From assembly GCF_022539505.1 (NCBI RefSeq), contig NC_061513.1, positions 180,574,017 through 180,638,016 of the forward strand: DNA of 64,000 bases. Reading direction: 5' to 3'. Within the stretch, counting starts at the first letter, position 1, and each line of letters opens with the position of its first letter. This DNA is from Lolium rigidum (Eukaryota > Streptophyta > Magnoliopsida > Poales > Poaceae). Positions 9,843-20,004 of the stretch are shown here, one piece after another. A model generated the notes under the pieces. It worked only from the letters and a program-made list of their open reading frames with translations, searched no databases and had not been told where the DNA came from. Both the position numbers and the translations under genes were made by a program.

Positions 9843-12291
9843 GCATCCCCAAGCTTAGTTTACGCTCGTCCGAGCGGAGTAAGCGATAACAAAGATAATT
9901 TCTGGAGTGACATGCCATCATAATCTTGATCATACTATTGTAAGCATATGTAATGAATGCAGCGATCAAAAAAATGTAAATGACATGAGTAAACAATTGA
10001 ATCATAAAGCAAAGACTTTTCATGAATAGTACTTCAAGACAAGCATCAATAAGTCTTGCATAAGAGTTAACTCATAAAGCAATAAATCAAAGTAAAGTCA
10101 TTGAAGCAACACAATGGAAGATTAAGTTTCAGCGGTTGCTTTCAACTTGTAACATGTATATCTCAATGATAGTTTGTCAATGCAAAGCAATATAACAAGT
10201 GCAATATGCAAGTATGTAGGAATCAATGCACAAGTTCACACAAGTGTTTGCTTCTTGAGGTGGAGAGAAATAGGTGAGCTGACTCAACATAAAAGGTAAA
10301 AGAATGGCCCTTCGCGAGAGGAAGCATTGATTGCTATATTTGTGCTAGAGCTTTGGTTTTGAAAACATAAAGAGAGCATAAAAGTAAAATTTTGAGAGGT
10401 GTTTGTTGTTGTCAACGAATGGTAGTGGGCACTCTAACCCCCTTGCCGGAGAAACCTTCAAAGAGCGGCTCCCATGAATTATTTTTATTTTTGGGTGGCA
10501 CTCCTTCCAACCTTTCTTTCACAAACCATGGCTAACCGAATCCTCGGGTGCACGCCAACAATCTCATACCATGAAGGAGTGCCTTTTTATTTTATTTTTA
10601 TTATGATGACACTCCTCCCCACCTTTGCTTTCTCAAGCCATGGCTAACCGAATCCTTCGGGTGCCGTCCAACAATCACATACCATGGAGGAGTGTCTATT
10701 TAGGTTAATTAATTTGGGACTGGGAATCCCATTGCCAGCTCTTTTTGCAAAATTATAGGATAAGCGGATGAAGCCACTAGTCCATTGGTGAAAGTTGTCC
10801 AACAAGAATGAAAGATAAACACCACATACTTCCTCATGAGCTATAAAACATTGACACAAATCAGAGGTGATAAATTTTGAATTATTTAAAGGTAGCACTC
10901 AAGCAATTTACTTTGGAATGGCGGAGAAATACCATGTAGTAGGTAGGTATGGTGGACACAAATGGCATAGTGGTTGGCTCAAGTATTTTGGATGCATGAG
11001 AAGTATTCCCTCTCGATACAAGGCTTAGGCTAGCAAGGTTATTTGAAACAAACACAAGGATGAACCGGTGCAGCAAAACTCACATAAAAGACATATTGTA
11101 AACATTATAAGACTCTACACCGTCTTCCTTGTTGTTCAAACTCTTTACTAGAAATTATCTAGACCTTAGAGAGACCAATTATGCAAACCAAATTTTAGCA
11201 AGCTCTATGTATTTCTTCATTAATGGGTGCAAAGTATATGATGCAAGAGCTTAAAGATGAGCACAACAATTGCCAAGTATCAAATTATTCAAGACATTCT
11301 ACCAATTACTACATGTAGCATTTTCCGTTTCCAACCATATAACAATTAACGAAGCAGTTTCAACCTTCGCTATGAAAAATAAAAGCTAAGAACACATGTG
11401 TTCATATGAACAAGCGGAGCGTGTCTCTCTCCCACACAAGCATTTATTCAAACAAAAACAAAAACAAAAGCACACAGACGCTCCAAGTAAAGTACATAAG
11501 ATGTGGCCGAATAAAAATATAGTTTCAAGAGAAGGAACCTGATAATTTATCGATGAAGAAGGGGATGCCTTGGGCATCCCCAAGCTTAGATGCTTGAGTC
11601 TTCTTGAAATATGCAGGGGTGAACCACCGGGGCATCCCCAAGCTTAGACTTTTCACTCTTCTTGATCATAGTATATCATCCTCCTCTCTTGACCCTTGAA
11701 AACTTCCTCCACACCAAACTCGAAACAAACTCATTAGAGGGTTAGTGCATAATCAAAATTCACATGTTCAGAGGTGACACAATCATTCTTAACACTTCTG
11801 GACATTGCTCAAAGCTACTGGAAGGTAATGGAACAAAGAAATCCATCCAACACAGCGAAAGAGGCAATGCGAAATAAAAGGCAGAATCTGTCAAAACAGA
11901 ACGGTCCGTAAAGACGAATTTTATTGAGGCACCAGACTTGCTCGGATGAAAATGCTCAAATTTAATGAAAGTTGCGTACATATCTGAGGGATCACTCACG
12001 TAAATTGGCATAATTTTCTGAGTTACGTACAGAGAATTAGGCCCGGATACGTGACGACAAGAAATCTGTTTCTGCGCAGTAATCCAAATCTAGTATGAAC
12101 CTTACTATCAAAGACTTTACTTGGCACAACAATGCAATAAAACTAAGATAAGGAGAGGTTGCTACAGTAGTAACAACTTCCAAGACTCAAAATAAAAAAA
12201 ATTACTGTAGTAAAATAAACACATGGGTTATCTCCCAAGAAGTGATTTCTTTATAGCCATTAAGATGGGCTCAGCAGTTTTAATGATGCAC
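9843..12291 (-). other. Conserved non-coding 3' region of element A
   Basis: About 2.4 kb with no credible gene. It carries the polypurine tract at 9843 and two further copies of the same AAGCTTGGGGATGC word (rc near 11574-11588 and 11632-11646). The same region, recognisably colinear, occurs in B (20005-22469), D (29340-31779) and E (60163-62682), so it is a family-wide module rather than random DNA. Confidence 0.7.
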
Positions 12292-13024
12292 TCACAAGAA
12301 ATAGTAGTTGAAGCAAAAGAGAGCATCAAGAGGCAAGTTCAAAACAAATTTAAGCCTAACATGCTTCCTATGCATAGGAGTCTTGTAAATAAACAAGTTC
12401 ATGAAGAACAAAGTAACAAGCATAGGAAGATAGAACAAGTGTAGCTTCAAAAATTTCAGCACATAGAGAGGCATTTTAGTAACATGAAAGTTTCTACAAC
12501 CATATTTTCCTCTCTCATAATAACTTTCGGTAGCAACATGAGCAAACTCAACAATATAACTATCACATAAAGCATTCTTATCATGAGTCTCATGCATAAA
12601 ATTATTACTCTCCACATAAGCATAATCAATTTTATTAGTTGTAGTGGGAGCAAATTCAACAAAGTAGCTATCATTATTATTCTCATCAAGTGTAGGAGGC
12701 ATAGTATAATCACAACAAAATTTACTCTCCATAGTAGGTGGCACCAAAAGACCACTATCATTATAATCATCATATATGGGAGGCATATCATAATCAACAT
12801 AAACTTTCTCCTCAATACCCGGAGGGCCTAAAGAGATCATTTTCATCAAAACCGACCTCCCCAAGCTTAGAATTTTCCATATCATTATCAACAATGGTGT
12901 TCAAAGCGTTCATACTAATATTACTACTAGCATGCAAATAAGATTCCATAGGTTTTTTAATTTTCGCATCAAACCATCCATGTCTTAAATCAGGAAATAG
13001 AATAAGAAGCTCATTGTTGTCCAT
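12292..13024 (-). pseudogene. Small ORF of element A with shared hydrophobic C-terminal module
   Basis: Minus-strand reading from 13024 gives an N-terminus (MDNNELLILFPDLRHGWFDA) matching the intact 250-residue protein of B (19252-20004). A frameshift near 12830 moves the rest to the frame ending at 12292. The middle is rich in Asp and Tyr (DYDMPPIYDDYNDSG). The C-terminal ~90 residues are hydrophobic and Lys/Arg-rich, with YYERGKYG, two likely membrane-like stretches and a final DALFCFNYYFL. There is no gag, protease or pol similarity. By position between primer-binding site and 3' region it replaces the whole gag-pol. It could be a remnant of the third (env-like) ORF of Athila elements, but that is inference. 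Confidence 0.6.
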
Positions 13025-13159
13025 TATGCCAAACTAGTGTAAACAAGAAACAAAAAGATGCAATTGCAGGATCTAAAGGAAATAGCTTCGAGCACACACA
13101 CAATGGCGCCAGAAAAGTACTCTTACCTGGGACCGGAGTATGAGTGCCTTTTACCTTTC

Positions 13160-13247
13160 CTCCCCGGCAACGGCGCCAGAAAAGTGCTTCGTTGCCGGGG
13201 TCCGTTGTGTGAGTGCCGTTTACCTTTCCTCCCCGGCAACGGCGCCA
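13160..13247 (-). other. Tandemly duplicated primer-binding site of element A
   Basis: The minus-strand sequence TGGCGCCGTTGCCGGGGAG occurs at 13229-13247, next to the 5' LTR, and again at 13160-13178, with TTTTCTGGCGCC context and downstream GGAAAGGTAAA in both. A third, partial TGGCGCCA lies at 13103-13112. Athila/Tat elements are known to use this tRNA-Asp-type site. The ~69-bp duplication is unusual. Confidence 0.8.
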
Positions 13248-13257
13248 GAAAATAGCT

Positions 13258-14973
13258 TGATGTCTACGGGTGCTTCTATTCTTGTAGACAGTGTTGGTCC
13301 TCCAAGAGCAGAGGTTTGTAGAACAGCAGCAAGTTTCCCTTAAGTGGATCACCCAAGGTTTATCGAACTCAGGGAGGAAGAGGTCAAAGATATCCCTCTC
13401 ATGCAACCCTGCAACCACAAAGCAAGAAGTCTCTTGTGTCCCCAACACACCTAATAGGTGCACTAGTTCGGCGAAGAGATAGTGAAATACGAGGTGGTAT
13501 GAATAAATATAAGCGAGTAGTAACGGCACCGAGAAAAGTTCTTTGCCGGCGTGTGGTGGATGGTGGTAATATTGCGGGAAGTACGGATGCGATAAAACGA
13601 TAAACAAGCAGCGGTAGCAGTATTTAGGAACAAGGCCTAGGGATCATACTTTCACTAGTGGACACTCTCAACACTGATCACATAACGGAATAAATAGATA
13701 GATGCTATACTCTACACCCTCTTATTGGATGATGAACACCACTAACTGTGTAGGATTACACGAACCCTCAATGCCGGAGTTAACAAGCTCCACAATATTC
13801 AATGTTCATATTTAAATAACCTTAGAGTGCATGACGAGATCAACATAACCAAACCAAGTACTAACATAGCATGCACCTTTGTCACCTTCACGCTACGAAA
13901 GGAGGCATAGATCACATCAATACCATCATAGCAATAGTTAACTTCACAATCTACAAGAGATCACAATCATAGCCTACGCCAAGTACTACACGATGCACAC
14001 ACTTTGTCACCATTACACGCGTGCAAGAGGAACACTAAACATCACTAGAGTAGCACACGAGATAAATTGTGATACAAAACACATTGCAATCATAAAGGGA
14101 TATAAATAAGCACTTCACTATGCCATTCATAACGAGTGAATAAGTATTACTGTGAAATATAGCCTAAGAGACCCACACGGTGCACACACTTGTCACCTTT
14201 ACACACGTGGGACAAGGAGTCTCCAGGAGATCACATAAGTAAAACCCACTTGACTAGCACAATGACATCTAGATTACAAGCATCATCATATGAATCTCAA
14301 TCATGTAAGGCAGCTCATGAGATTATTGTATTGAAGCACATAGGAGAGAGATTAACCACATAGCTACCGGTACAGCCCCGAGCCTCGATGGAGAACTACT
14401 CCCTCCTCATGGGAGACGAGCAGCATTGATGGAGATGGCGGTGGTGTCGATGGAGGAGCCTTCGGGGGCACTTCCCCGTCCCGGCGGTGTGCCGGAACGG
14501 AGACTCCTGTCCCCCGGATCTTGGCTTCGCGATGGCGGCGGCTACGGAAGGTTTTCTGCGGTTTCGTCGAACGTGTCGGGGTTTTCGCGACGGAGGCTTT
14601 AAATAGGCGGAAGGGCAAGGTCGGAGGGGTGCGGGGCCACCGGACACTAGGGCGGCGCGCCCCCTCCTGGGCCGCGCCGCCACCATGTGTGGGCCCCTAC
14701 GTGGCCCCTCTGCGGCGGTTCTCGGGTGTTCTGGAAGCTCCCGGGGATTCTAAGATCTTCGGTGTTGATTTCGTCCGATTCCGAGAATATTTCCTTACTA
14801 GGATTTACGAAACCAAAAACAGCGAGAAAACGAGAGCGGCCCTTCGGCATCTCGTCAATAGGTTAGTTCCGGAAAACGCATAATAATGACATAAAGTATG
14901 CATAAAACATGTAGATATCATCAATAATGTGGCATGGAACATAAGAAATTATCGATACGTCGGAGACGTATCA
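13258..14973 (-). repeat. 5' LTR of element A
   Basis: 1716 bp, TGAT...ATCA bounded, uninterrupted. A likely TATA box (rc of 14597-14606, CTATTTAAAG) lies ~375 bp from the LTR start in element orientation. This matches similar boxes in D and in B, so transcription probably starts just downstream. Confidence 0.88.
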
Positions 14974-14974
14974 C

Positions 14975-15074
14975 NNNNNNNNNNNNNNNNNNNNNNNNNN
15001 NNNNNNNNNNNNNNNNNNNNNNNNNNNNNNNNNNNNNNNNNNNNNNNNNNNNNNNNNNNNNNNNNNNNNNNNNN
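14975..15074. other. Assembly gap (100 N)
   Basis: Exactly 100 N, the usual placeholder for a gap of unknown size. It separates element A from a truncated copia LTR, so their adjacency is not proven. Confidence 0.99.
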
Positions 15075-15364
15075 GACGTGATCTTATGCTACGCTTAATT
15101 GGGTGTGTCCATTACATCATTCACATAATGACATAACCTTGTTATTAATAACATCCAATGTTCATGATCATGAAACTATGATCATCTATTAATCAACAAG
15201 CTAGTTATACAAGAGGCTTACTAGGGACTCCTTGTTGTTCACATAACACACATGTATCAATGTTTCGGTTAATACAATTATAGCATGGTATGTAAACATT
15301 ATCATAAACACAAAGATATATTATAATAACCATTTTATTATTGCCTCTTGGGCATATCTCCAAC
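15075..15364 (-). mobile_element. Truncated copia LTR, BARE-1/Angela/WIS type
   Basis: On the minus strand it begins TGTTGGAGATATGCCCAAGA, then GGCAATAATAAAATGG, and later includes the ACATTGGATG and AAGCGTAGCATAAGAT words. This is the characteristic start of BARE-1/Angela/WIS LTRs, which are the most abundant copia elements of Triticeae. Only the first ~290 bp are present before the gap. The LTR start abuts the coiled-coil gene C1 at 15365. Confidence 0.82.
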
Positions 15365-16960
15365 ACCAACACGCTGATTCTTTCCAAAGAACATCGTGTT
15401 GAAGTGGAAAATTCGCCTCCCCCACAGCATGTTTCAGAAGCACCGACTCCCGTGCCCAGCCCCCAAGCGCCTAAGTCGAAGAAAGCTAAAACCGGGGCTG
15501 GTAGCACACAGGAACTTGCCACTGGGAGTATATCGGGTCCTCTCCTTGAGGATGTAAGTTCCCTTTTTCTTGCTTGTCGTCTTTTTTGCTTGTCGAATTT
15601 TTCTCCCATGACTATACTTTTCTATTTTGTCGACTTCCTGTGCAGCCTTTAATGAAAAATCTATTCAACTTGGGCTCCCGATTTATCGGGTTCCGTGACA
15701 AGGACGCCACTTTAAGAGGTAGAGCTTCGCTGCCCTTAGCATGTTTACATATCTCCATCTTGATTCTACGTCCTTTGATATTTTCCTTTCAGATGCACTC
15801 CGCCGTGTTGAAGAACGTGCCGACGAGCTGGAGGCCAAGCTCAAAGCTAGCGAAGAAGCCCGCCAAAAGGCTGAAAAAGATGTCGCTGTTGTCGAAGATC
15901 TTCGCCAGAGGCTCAAAATCGCTGAGGATGCTTTGAGTAACAAAGAGACCCAGCAAATCGAGCGCGAAAATTCTATAGTGGAGCGCCTCGAAACGCAGAA
16001 CCGAAGATTCCTGAGTAAGCCGTACTTTCATTTACCTTCTGCTTTTGTTTGTTGTTTGTTTATCTTTAGTGCTGACGAGCTCCTGCTTTTTCTCTAGCAG
16101 GGAAGATGGGTGAGCATTACACTTTGAATCAAGAATCCGATGATCGTCTTGTCGATACTCTCGACATTCTTAAGCTGAACTGCGATATGGCACACACATG
16201 CATTTCCTCCGCACGGGCTTCCCTGAAGCGTATCTTTCTCCACTTCTTCCGGAAGGATACCCAACCAGAGATTTTCTCTTAGCTCACTCAGCATTTCCTA
16301 GCAAAGGAAGATCCGGCTTTGCTTATCGTCAGGCTAGCCAAAAGATTGGAATCGAAGGAACCATCGCCCTTGTCGCGGCCAGCAGCCAAGAAGTTGACTG
16401 GGTGAAAGCTAGGACTCCCAAGGGTTTGAAATCGACGAAGTGGAAGGCTCTGGTGAAAGATGCCAAGGATTTCTCGAAGAAAATTATCGCCTTCCTTGAC
16501 CCAACATCCTCCGCTTCTGCTTGCACTGCTCAGACGGAGGTCAAGTAGACCAACTCGTGTCTCTTTTTTCTTTTCTCTTTTGTAGCTATTTACGCCTTAT
16601 GTTGCTCCCGACAATTTGTATGGGCTCTCTAGGAGCCATCTTTTGTAGGAACTCGCCTTATGTAAATGTGTTGAATATGAATGAAAAAATATGCCTTGCC
16701 AAATAACTGATGTCGATTTTTCTTGTCTTCCAGTTGATTTTTGATAACTATACTGGAGTTGGACCTTCCAACGCTTCACCCGCTACTTCTCACTCTGCGA
16801 GAGCGCCTGTCGACGTTTCGTTGGAAGTTTCGTCGGGTTCTGTCTTGGTGAACCACGAGATGGCTAAGTTGCGGCAACAATTGCAGTCGATGAAAAAACA
16901 AGCTGTGGTTGTCATGGAGCAATCTCGTAAATCTTTGGATCGGGAACGAGCTGCCCTTCA
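15365..16960 (+). pseudogene. C1, 5' part: spliced coiled-coil transposon-associated gene
   Basis: Coding blocks joined by introns with good plant splice sites: 15365-15553 (Pro/Ser/Lys-rich) | GTAAGT; 15646-15718; 15793-16014 (long Ala/Glu/Lys coiled coil, EERADELEAKLKASEEARQK) | GTAAGC; about 16101-16548; and about 16733-16960 (second coiled coil, KLRQQLQSMKKQAVVVMEQS). The 16101-16548 block has an in-frame TAG near 16279 and needs a frame change to continue as WVKARTPKGLKSTKW. The 5' end is cut by the copia LTR and the 3' end by element B; the gene resumes at 26480. It resembles the intron-containing 'putative gypsy-type transposon' proteins of grasses (Transposase_28/PF04195 neighbourhood). 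That is a weak resemblance and a host gene is not excluded. Confidence 0.5.
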
Positions 16961-19084
16961 GCAGCCTGGTCCGACCGGCCCAGCAACCGGGCGGCAGCAG
17001 ATCGCGCGCTGGGCGGCAGGAAGGCTCAGGCCGCGCGGGGCGCGCCAGGCCGCGTGATGGGCCGAAGGTGGAGAGGCGGCCCGTTAGCGCACGGTGGCGC
17101 GGGGAGCAGGCCGCGCGGGGGCTTGAAGCCCATCCGGCGGGGAGGCCGATCCGGCCGGGGCCTGCACCGGGCGGGCCGGTCGGTGGCCGCGCGCTGGGCC
17201 GGACAAGGCAGCAGGCCGGTCAGACCGGGGCGGCAGCCGAGCGGGCCGGCGTGCAGCCCGGCGGACCGGTCGCCAACTGGCTGCCCCGGGTGGGCCGGCG
17301 AGCAGCCCGGCGGACCGGTCGCCAACCGGCTGCCCCTCTTTTCTTTTTCCTTTTTTTCTTCTTTTTCCTTTTCCTTTAATAACTAGAGCTCCCGAACTCC
17401 GATTGACATGAAACTAATTTCGTTTGGAAGATAACGACAAATGCTATCCTATAAAAAGTGCAAACTCAAGAATCTGTGGAAGGGAATTTTATCATGAATA
17501 TAAAAGTTAGAACCTTATATCATGAATAACCGGTAAAATTACCCAACCTAGAAAACGCCATAGAAGATGCATGCAAACTCCGTTTTCGATGAACTTGGGC
17601 TTGTTGTAAAGCTAGCAACAAGCTCAAGAACCTCACATAGAGAAACACCAAGAAGCAATAAGGATATGCAAAGTATGCAAAGGATTGAGCTCTCTAAGAC
17701 GATGTGATCAAGTTACTCAACCGAAAGCCCCTCTTAATAGTGCGGCTATCTATCCTATAATCCGGTCTCCCAACATCCACCTTGAGACCGGTAAAAGGAA
17801 AAACCTAGCAAGGCCATACCTTTGCCTTGCGCATCCCGCCTGATCTTGATGATAACTCTTCAAGCTTCACTCAAGCCGGAATGCCTCACTTGACCAATGT
17901 TTTGAAGACTCACAAATGCTCCCCCATACACTATGATGGGAAAGCTCCATTGATGCACATCTTCACAAGTCCATTATCACCAAATGGATGGCAAGCTTCA
18001 AGCATGTGATTCACTTGAGATGCTCATCTTGAACTTGCCCAACTCAACCTTGTATCTTCTCATACTCACATAAGATAGAGCATGGCTAATATTGAGTTCC
18101 ACATAAGAACTCCATCTTCGTTTCTTCTTCATGATCATATCACATATATATATATATATCTTCATACCGATGATCTTGATGCCAATACACAAGGTATACC
18201 TTTATCTTCATGGCATCCATACTTGAATCCAACACATGGAGTACAAGTAGTACCTATGGAATATTCCTTCATATAAACTCAATGAAAACATTAGTCCATA
18301 GGGGTTGTCATTAATTACCAAAACCACACATAGGGGCAATATACCCTTACACGTAGGTTATGATCATAATCTCTTGTAGGTTATGGAGTTAATTATTACT
18401 ATGATAGTATTGATGTGATTTATTCCCCCTTCATAGTGTAAAGGTGACGAGTGTGTATGCTATGTTAGTACTCGGTTTAAGTTGCAAAGATCTATTATGC
18501 TCTAAAGGTTACTTAAATATGAATGCCGAATGTTGTGGCTCTTGTTAACTCCGGCTTGAGGGAGCTCTTGTAGCCATACACAACGAATGGTGTTCATTAT
18601 CAAACAAGAGTATATGTAGCACAAAGGAAGAGAACTTATTTATTTATGTGATCAATGTTGAGAGTGTCCACTAGTGAAAGTATGATCCCTAGGCCTTGTT
18701 TCCAATACTGCAAACACCGCTTGTTTACTGTTCTACCGCATGTTTACTTCCTGCAATATTACTACCATCAACTGCACGCCAGCAAGCACTTTTCTGGCGC
18801 CGTTACTACTGCTCATATTCATTCATACCACTTGTATTTCACTATCTCTTCGCCGAACTAGTGCACCTATACATCTGACAAGTGTATTAGGTGTGTTGGG
18901 GACACAAGAGACTTCTTGTATCGTGATTGCGGGGTTGCTTGAGAGGGATATCTTTGACCTCTTCCTCCCCGAGTTCGATAAACCTTGGGTGATCCACTTA
19001 AGGGAAACTTGCTCGCTGTTCTACAAACCTCTGCTCTTGGAGGCCCAACACTGTCTACAAGAATAGAAGCACCCGTAGACATCA
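16961..19084 (+). repeat. 5' LTR of B, 5'-truncated
   Basis: Matches 24357-26479 almost base for base (2124 against 2123 bp). It starts abruptly inside the nested insertion instead of at TGATACG. At the junction the flank and the LTR share only GCAG. It ends GTAGACATCA at 19084. The nested insertion ends at 18351 and is followed by the CGTAG target copy at 18352-18356. The GC-rich ORFs here (16909-17386) are repeat-driven and not genes. Confidence 0.85.
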
Positions 19085-19094
19085 AGCACTTTTC

Positions 19095-19113
19095 TGGCGC
19101 CGTTGCCGGGGAG
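19095..19113 (+). other. Primer-binding site of B
   Basis: TGGCGCCGTTGCCGGGGAG, 10 bp after the LTR end. This is the tRNA-Asp-type site known for Athila/Tat elements, and the same as in A and E. Confidence 0.88.
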
Positions 19114-19251
19114 GAAAGGTAAAATGCACTCATACTCCGGTCCTAGGTAACTAAGTACTTTTCTGTTGCCGTTGTGTGTGTGCTCGAAGCTATTTCCTTT
19201 AGATCCTGCAATTGCATCTTTTTGTTTCTTGTTAAACACTAGTAAGGCATA

Positions 19252-20004
19252 ATGGAAAACATCTGTGAGCTTTTTAAACTATTTCCTGAGTCAAGACATG
19301 AATGGTTTAATGCGAAAATTATAAAACCTATGGAACCTTATTTGCATGCTAGTAGTAATATTAGTATGAACACTTTGAACACCATTGTTGATAATGATAT
19401 AGAAAATTCTAAGCTTGGGGAGGTCGGTTTTGATGAAAATGATCTCTTTAGCCCTCCGGGTATTGAGGAGAAAGTTTATGTTGATTATGATATGCCTCCT
19501 ATATATGATGATTATAATGATAGTGGTCTTCTGGTGCCGCCTACTATGGAGGATAAAGTTTATTATGATGATACTATACCTCCTATATTTGATGATGAGA
19601 ATAATAATTATAGCTACTTTGTTGAATTTGCTCCCACTACAACTAATAAAATTGATTATGCTTATGTTGGGAGTAGTAATAATTTTATGCATGAGACTCA
19701 TGATAAGAATGTTTCATTTGATAGTTATATTGTTGAGTTTGTTCATGATGCTACTGAAAGTTATTATGAGAGAGGGAAACATGGTTATATGCATCTTAAT
19801 AATATTAAGTTTCCCCTCTATATGCTGAAAATCTTGAAGTTGCGCTTGTCTAATTTTCCTATGCTTGTTGCATTATGCCTACATGACTTGTTTATTTACA
19901 AGATTCCTTTTCATAGGAAGTGGGTTAGGTTTAAATTTGTTTTGAATTTGCTTCTTGATGCTCTCTTTTGCTTCAACTCTTATTTCTTGGGAGTGCATCA
20001 TTAA
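19252..20004 (+). CDS. Intact 250-residue ORF of B with hydrophobic C-terminal module
   Basis: Uninterrupted ORF starting 138 bp after the primer-binding site. The N-terminal ~70 residues (MENICELFKLFPESRHEWFN...) are mixed. The centre is very rich in Asp, Tyr and Asn (DYDMPPIYDDYNDSG, FDDENNN). The last ~90 residues contain YYERGKHGY, then two hydrophobic stretches (LSNFPMLVALCLHDLFIY and FKFVLNLLLDALFCF) separated by a basic loop (HRKWVRFK). Such an end could be membrane-associated. The same protein, broken, is in A, and the C-terminal module alone is in D. It is not gag, protease, RT or integrase. A remnant of the Athila third ORF is possible but unproven. This is the best-preserved copy here. 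Confidence 0.65.
   Translation: MENICELFKLFPESRHEWFNAKIIKPMEPYLHASSNISMNTLNTIVDNDIENSKLGEVGFDENDLFSPPGIEEKVYVDYDMPPIYDDYNDSGLLVPPTMEDKVYYDDTIPPIFDDENNNYSYFVEFAPTTTNKIDYAYVGSSNNFMHETHDKNVSFDSYIVEFVHDATESYYERGKHGYMHLNNIKFPLYMLKILKLRLSNFPMLVALCLHDLFIYKIPFHRKWVRFKFVLNLLLDALFCFNSYFLGVHH

Larger units (their letters stand above)
309..14973 (-). mobile_element. Element A: non-autonomous Athila-related LTR retrotransposon (hosts N1)
   Basis: Minus-strand LTR element bounded by two ~1.7-kb LTRs. The 3' LTR (309-9842) is interrupted by N1, and the 5' LTR is 13258-14973. The LTRs start TGATACGTCTCC and end GTAGACATCA in element orientation. A primer-binding site matching TGGCGCCGTTGCCGGGGAG lies 10 bases inside the 5' LTR (13229-13247), and the polypurine tract CTAAGCTTGGGGATGC lies next to the 3' LTR (about 9843-9858). 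The ~3.4-kb internal region has one small ORF and no gag, protease, RT or integrase, so it must be mobilised by a relative. The left flank is CTAAC; only its first base can be checked on the right (14974) before the gap. The element resembles Sabrina/WHAM-type Triticeae families, but I do not assign a name. Confidence 0.85.

Noticed and set aside
16909..17386. GC-rich ORFs of 100-156 residues (also 24422-24782)
   Set aside because: Open in several frames on both strands over short GC-rich repeats inside the nested LTR-like unit, and duplicated with the LTR. This is a composition effect.
18138..18160. AT microsatellite (also 25543-25556)
   Set aside because: Simple dinucleotide run with length difference between the two LTR copies; ordinary slippage.
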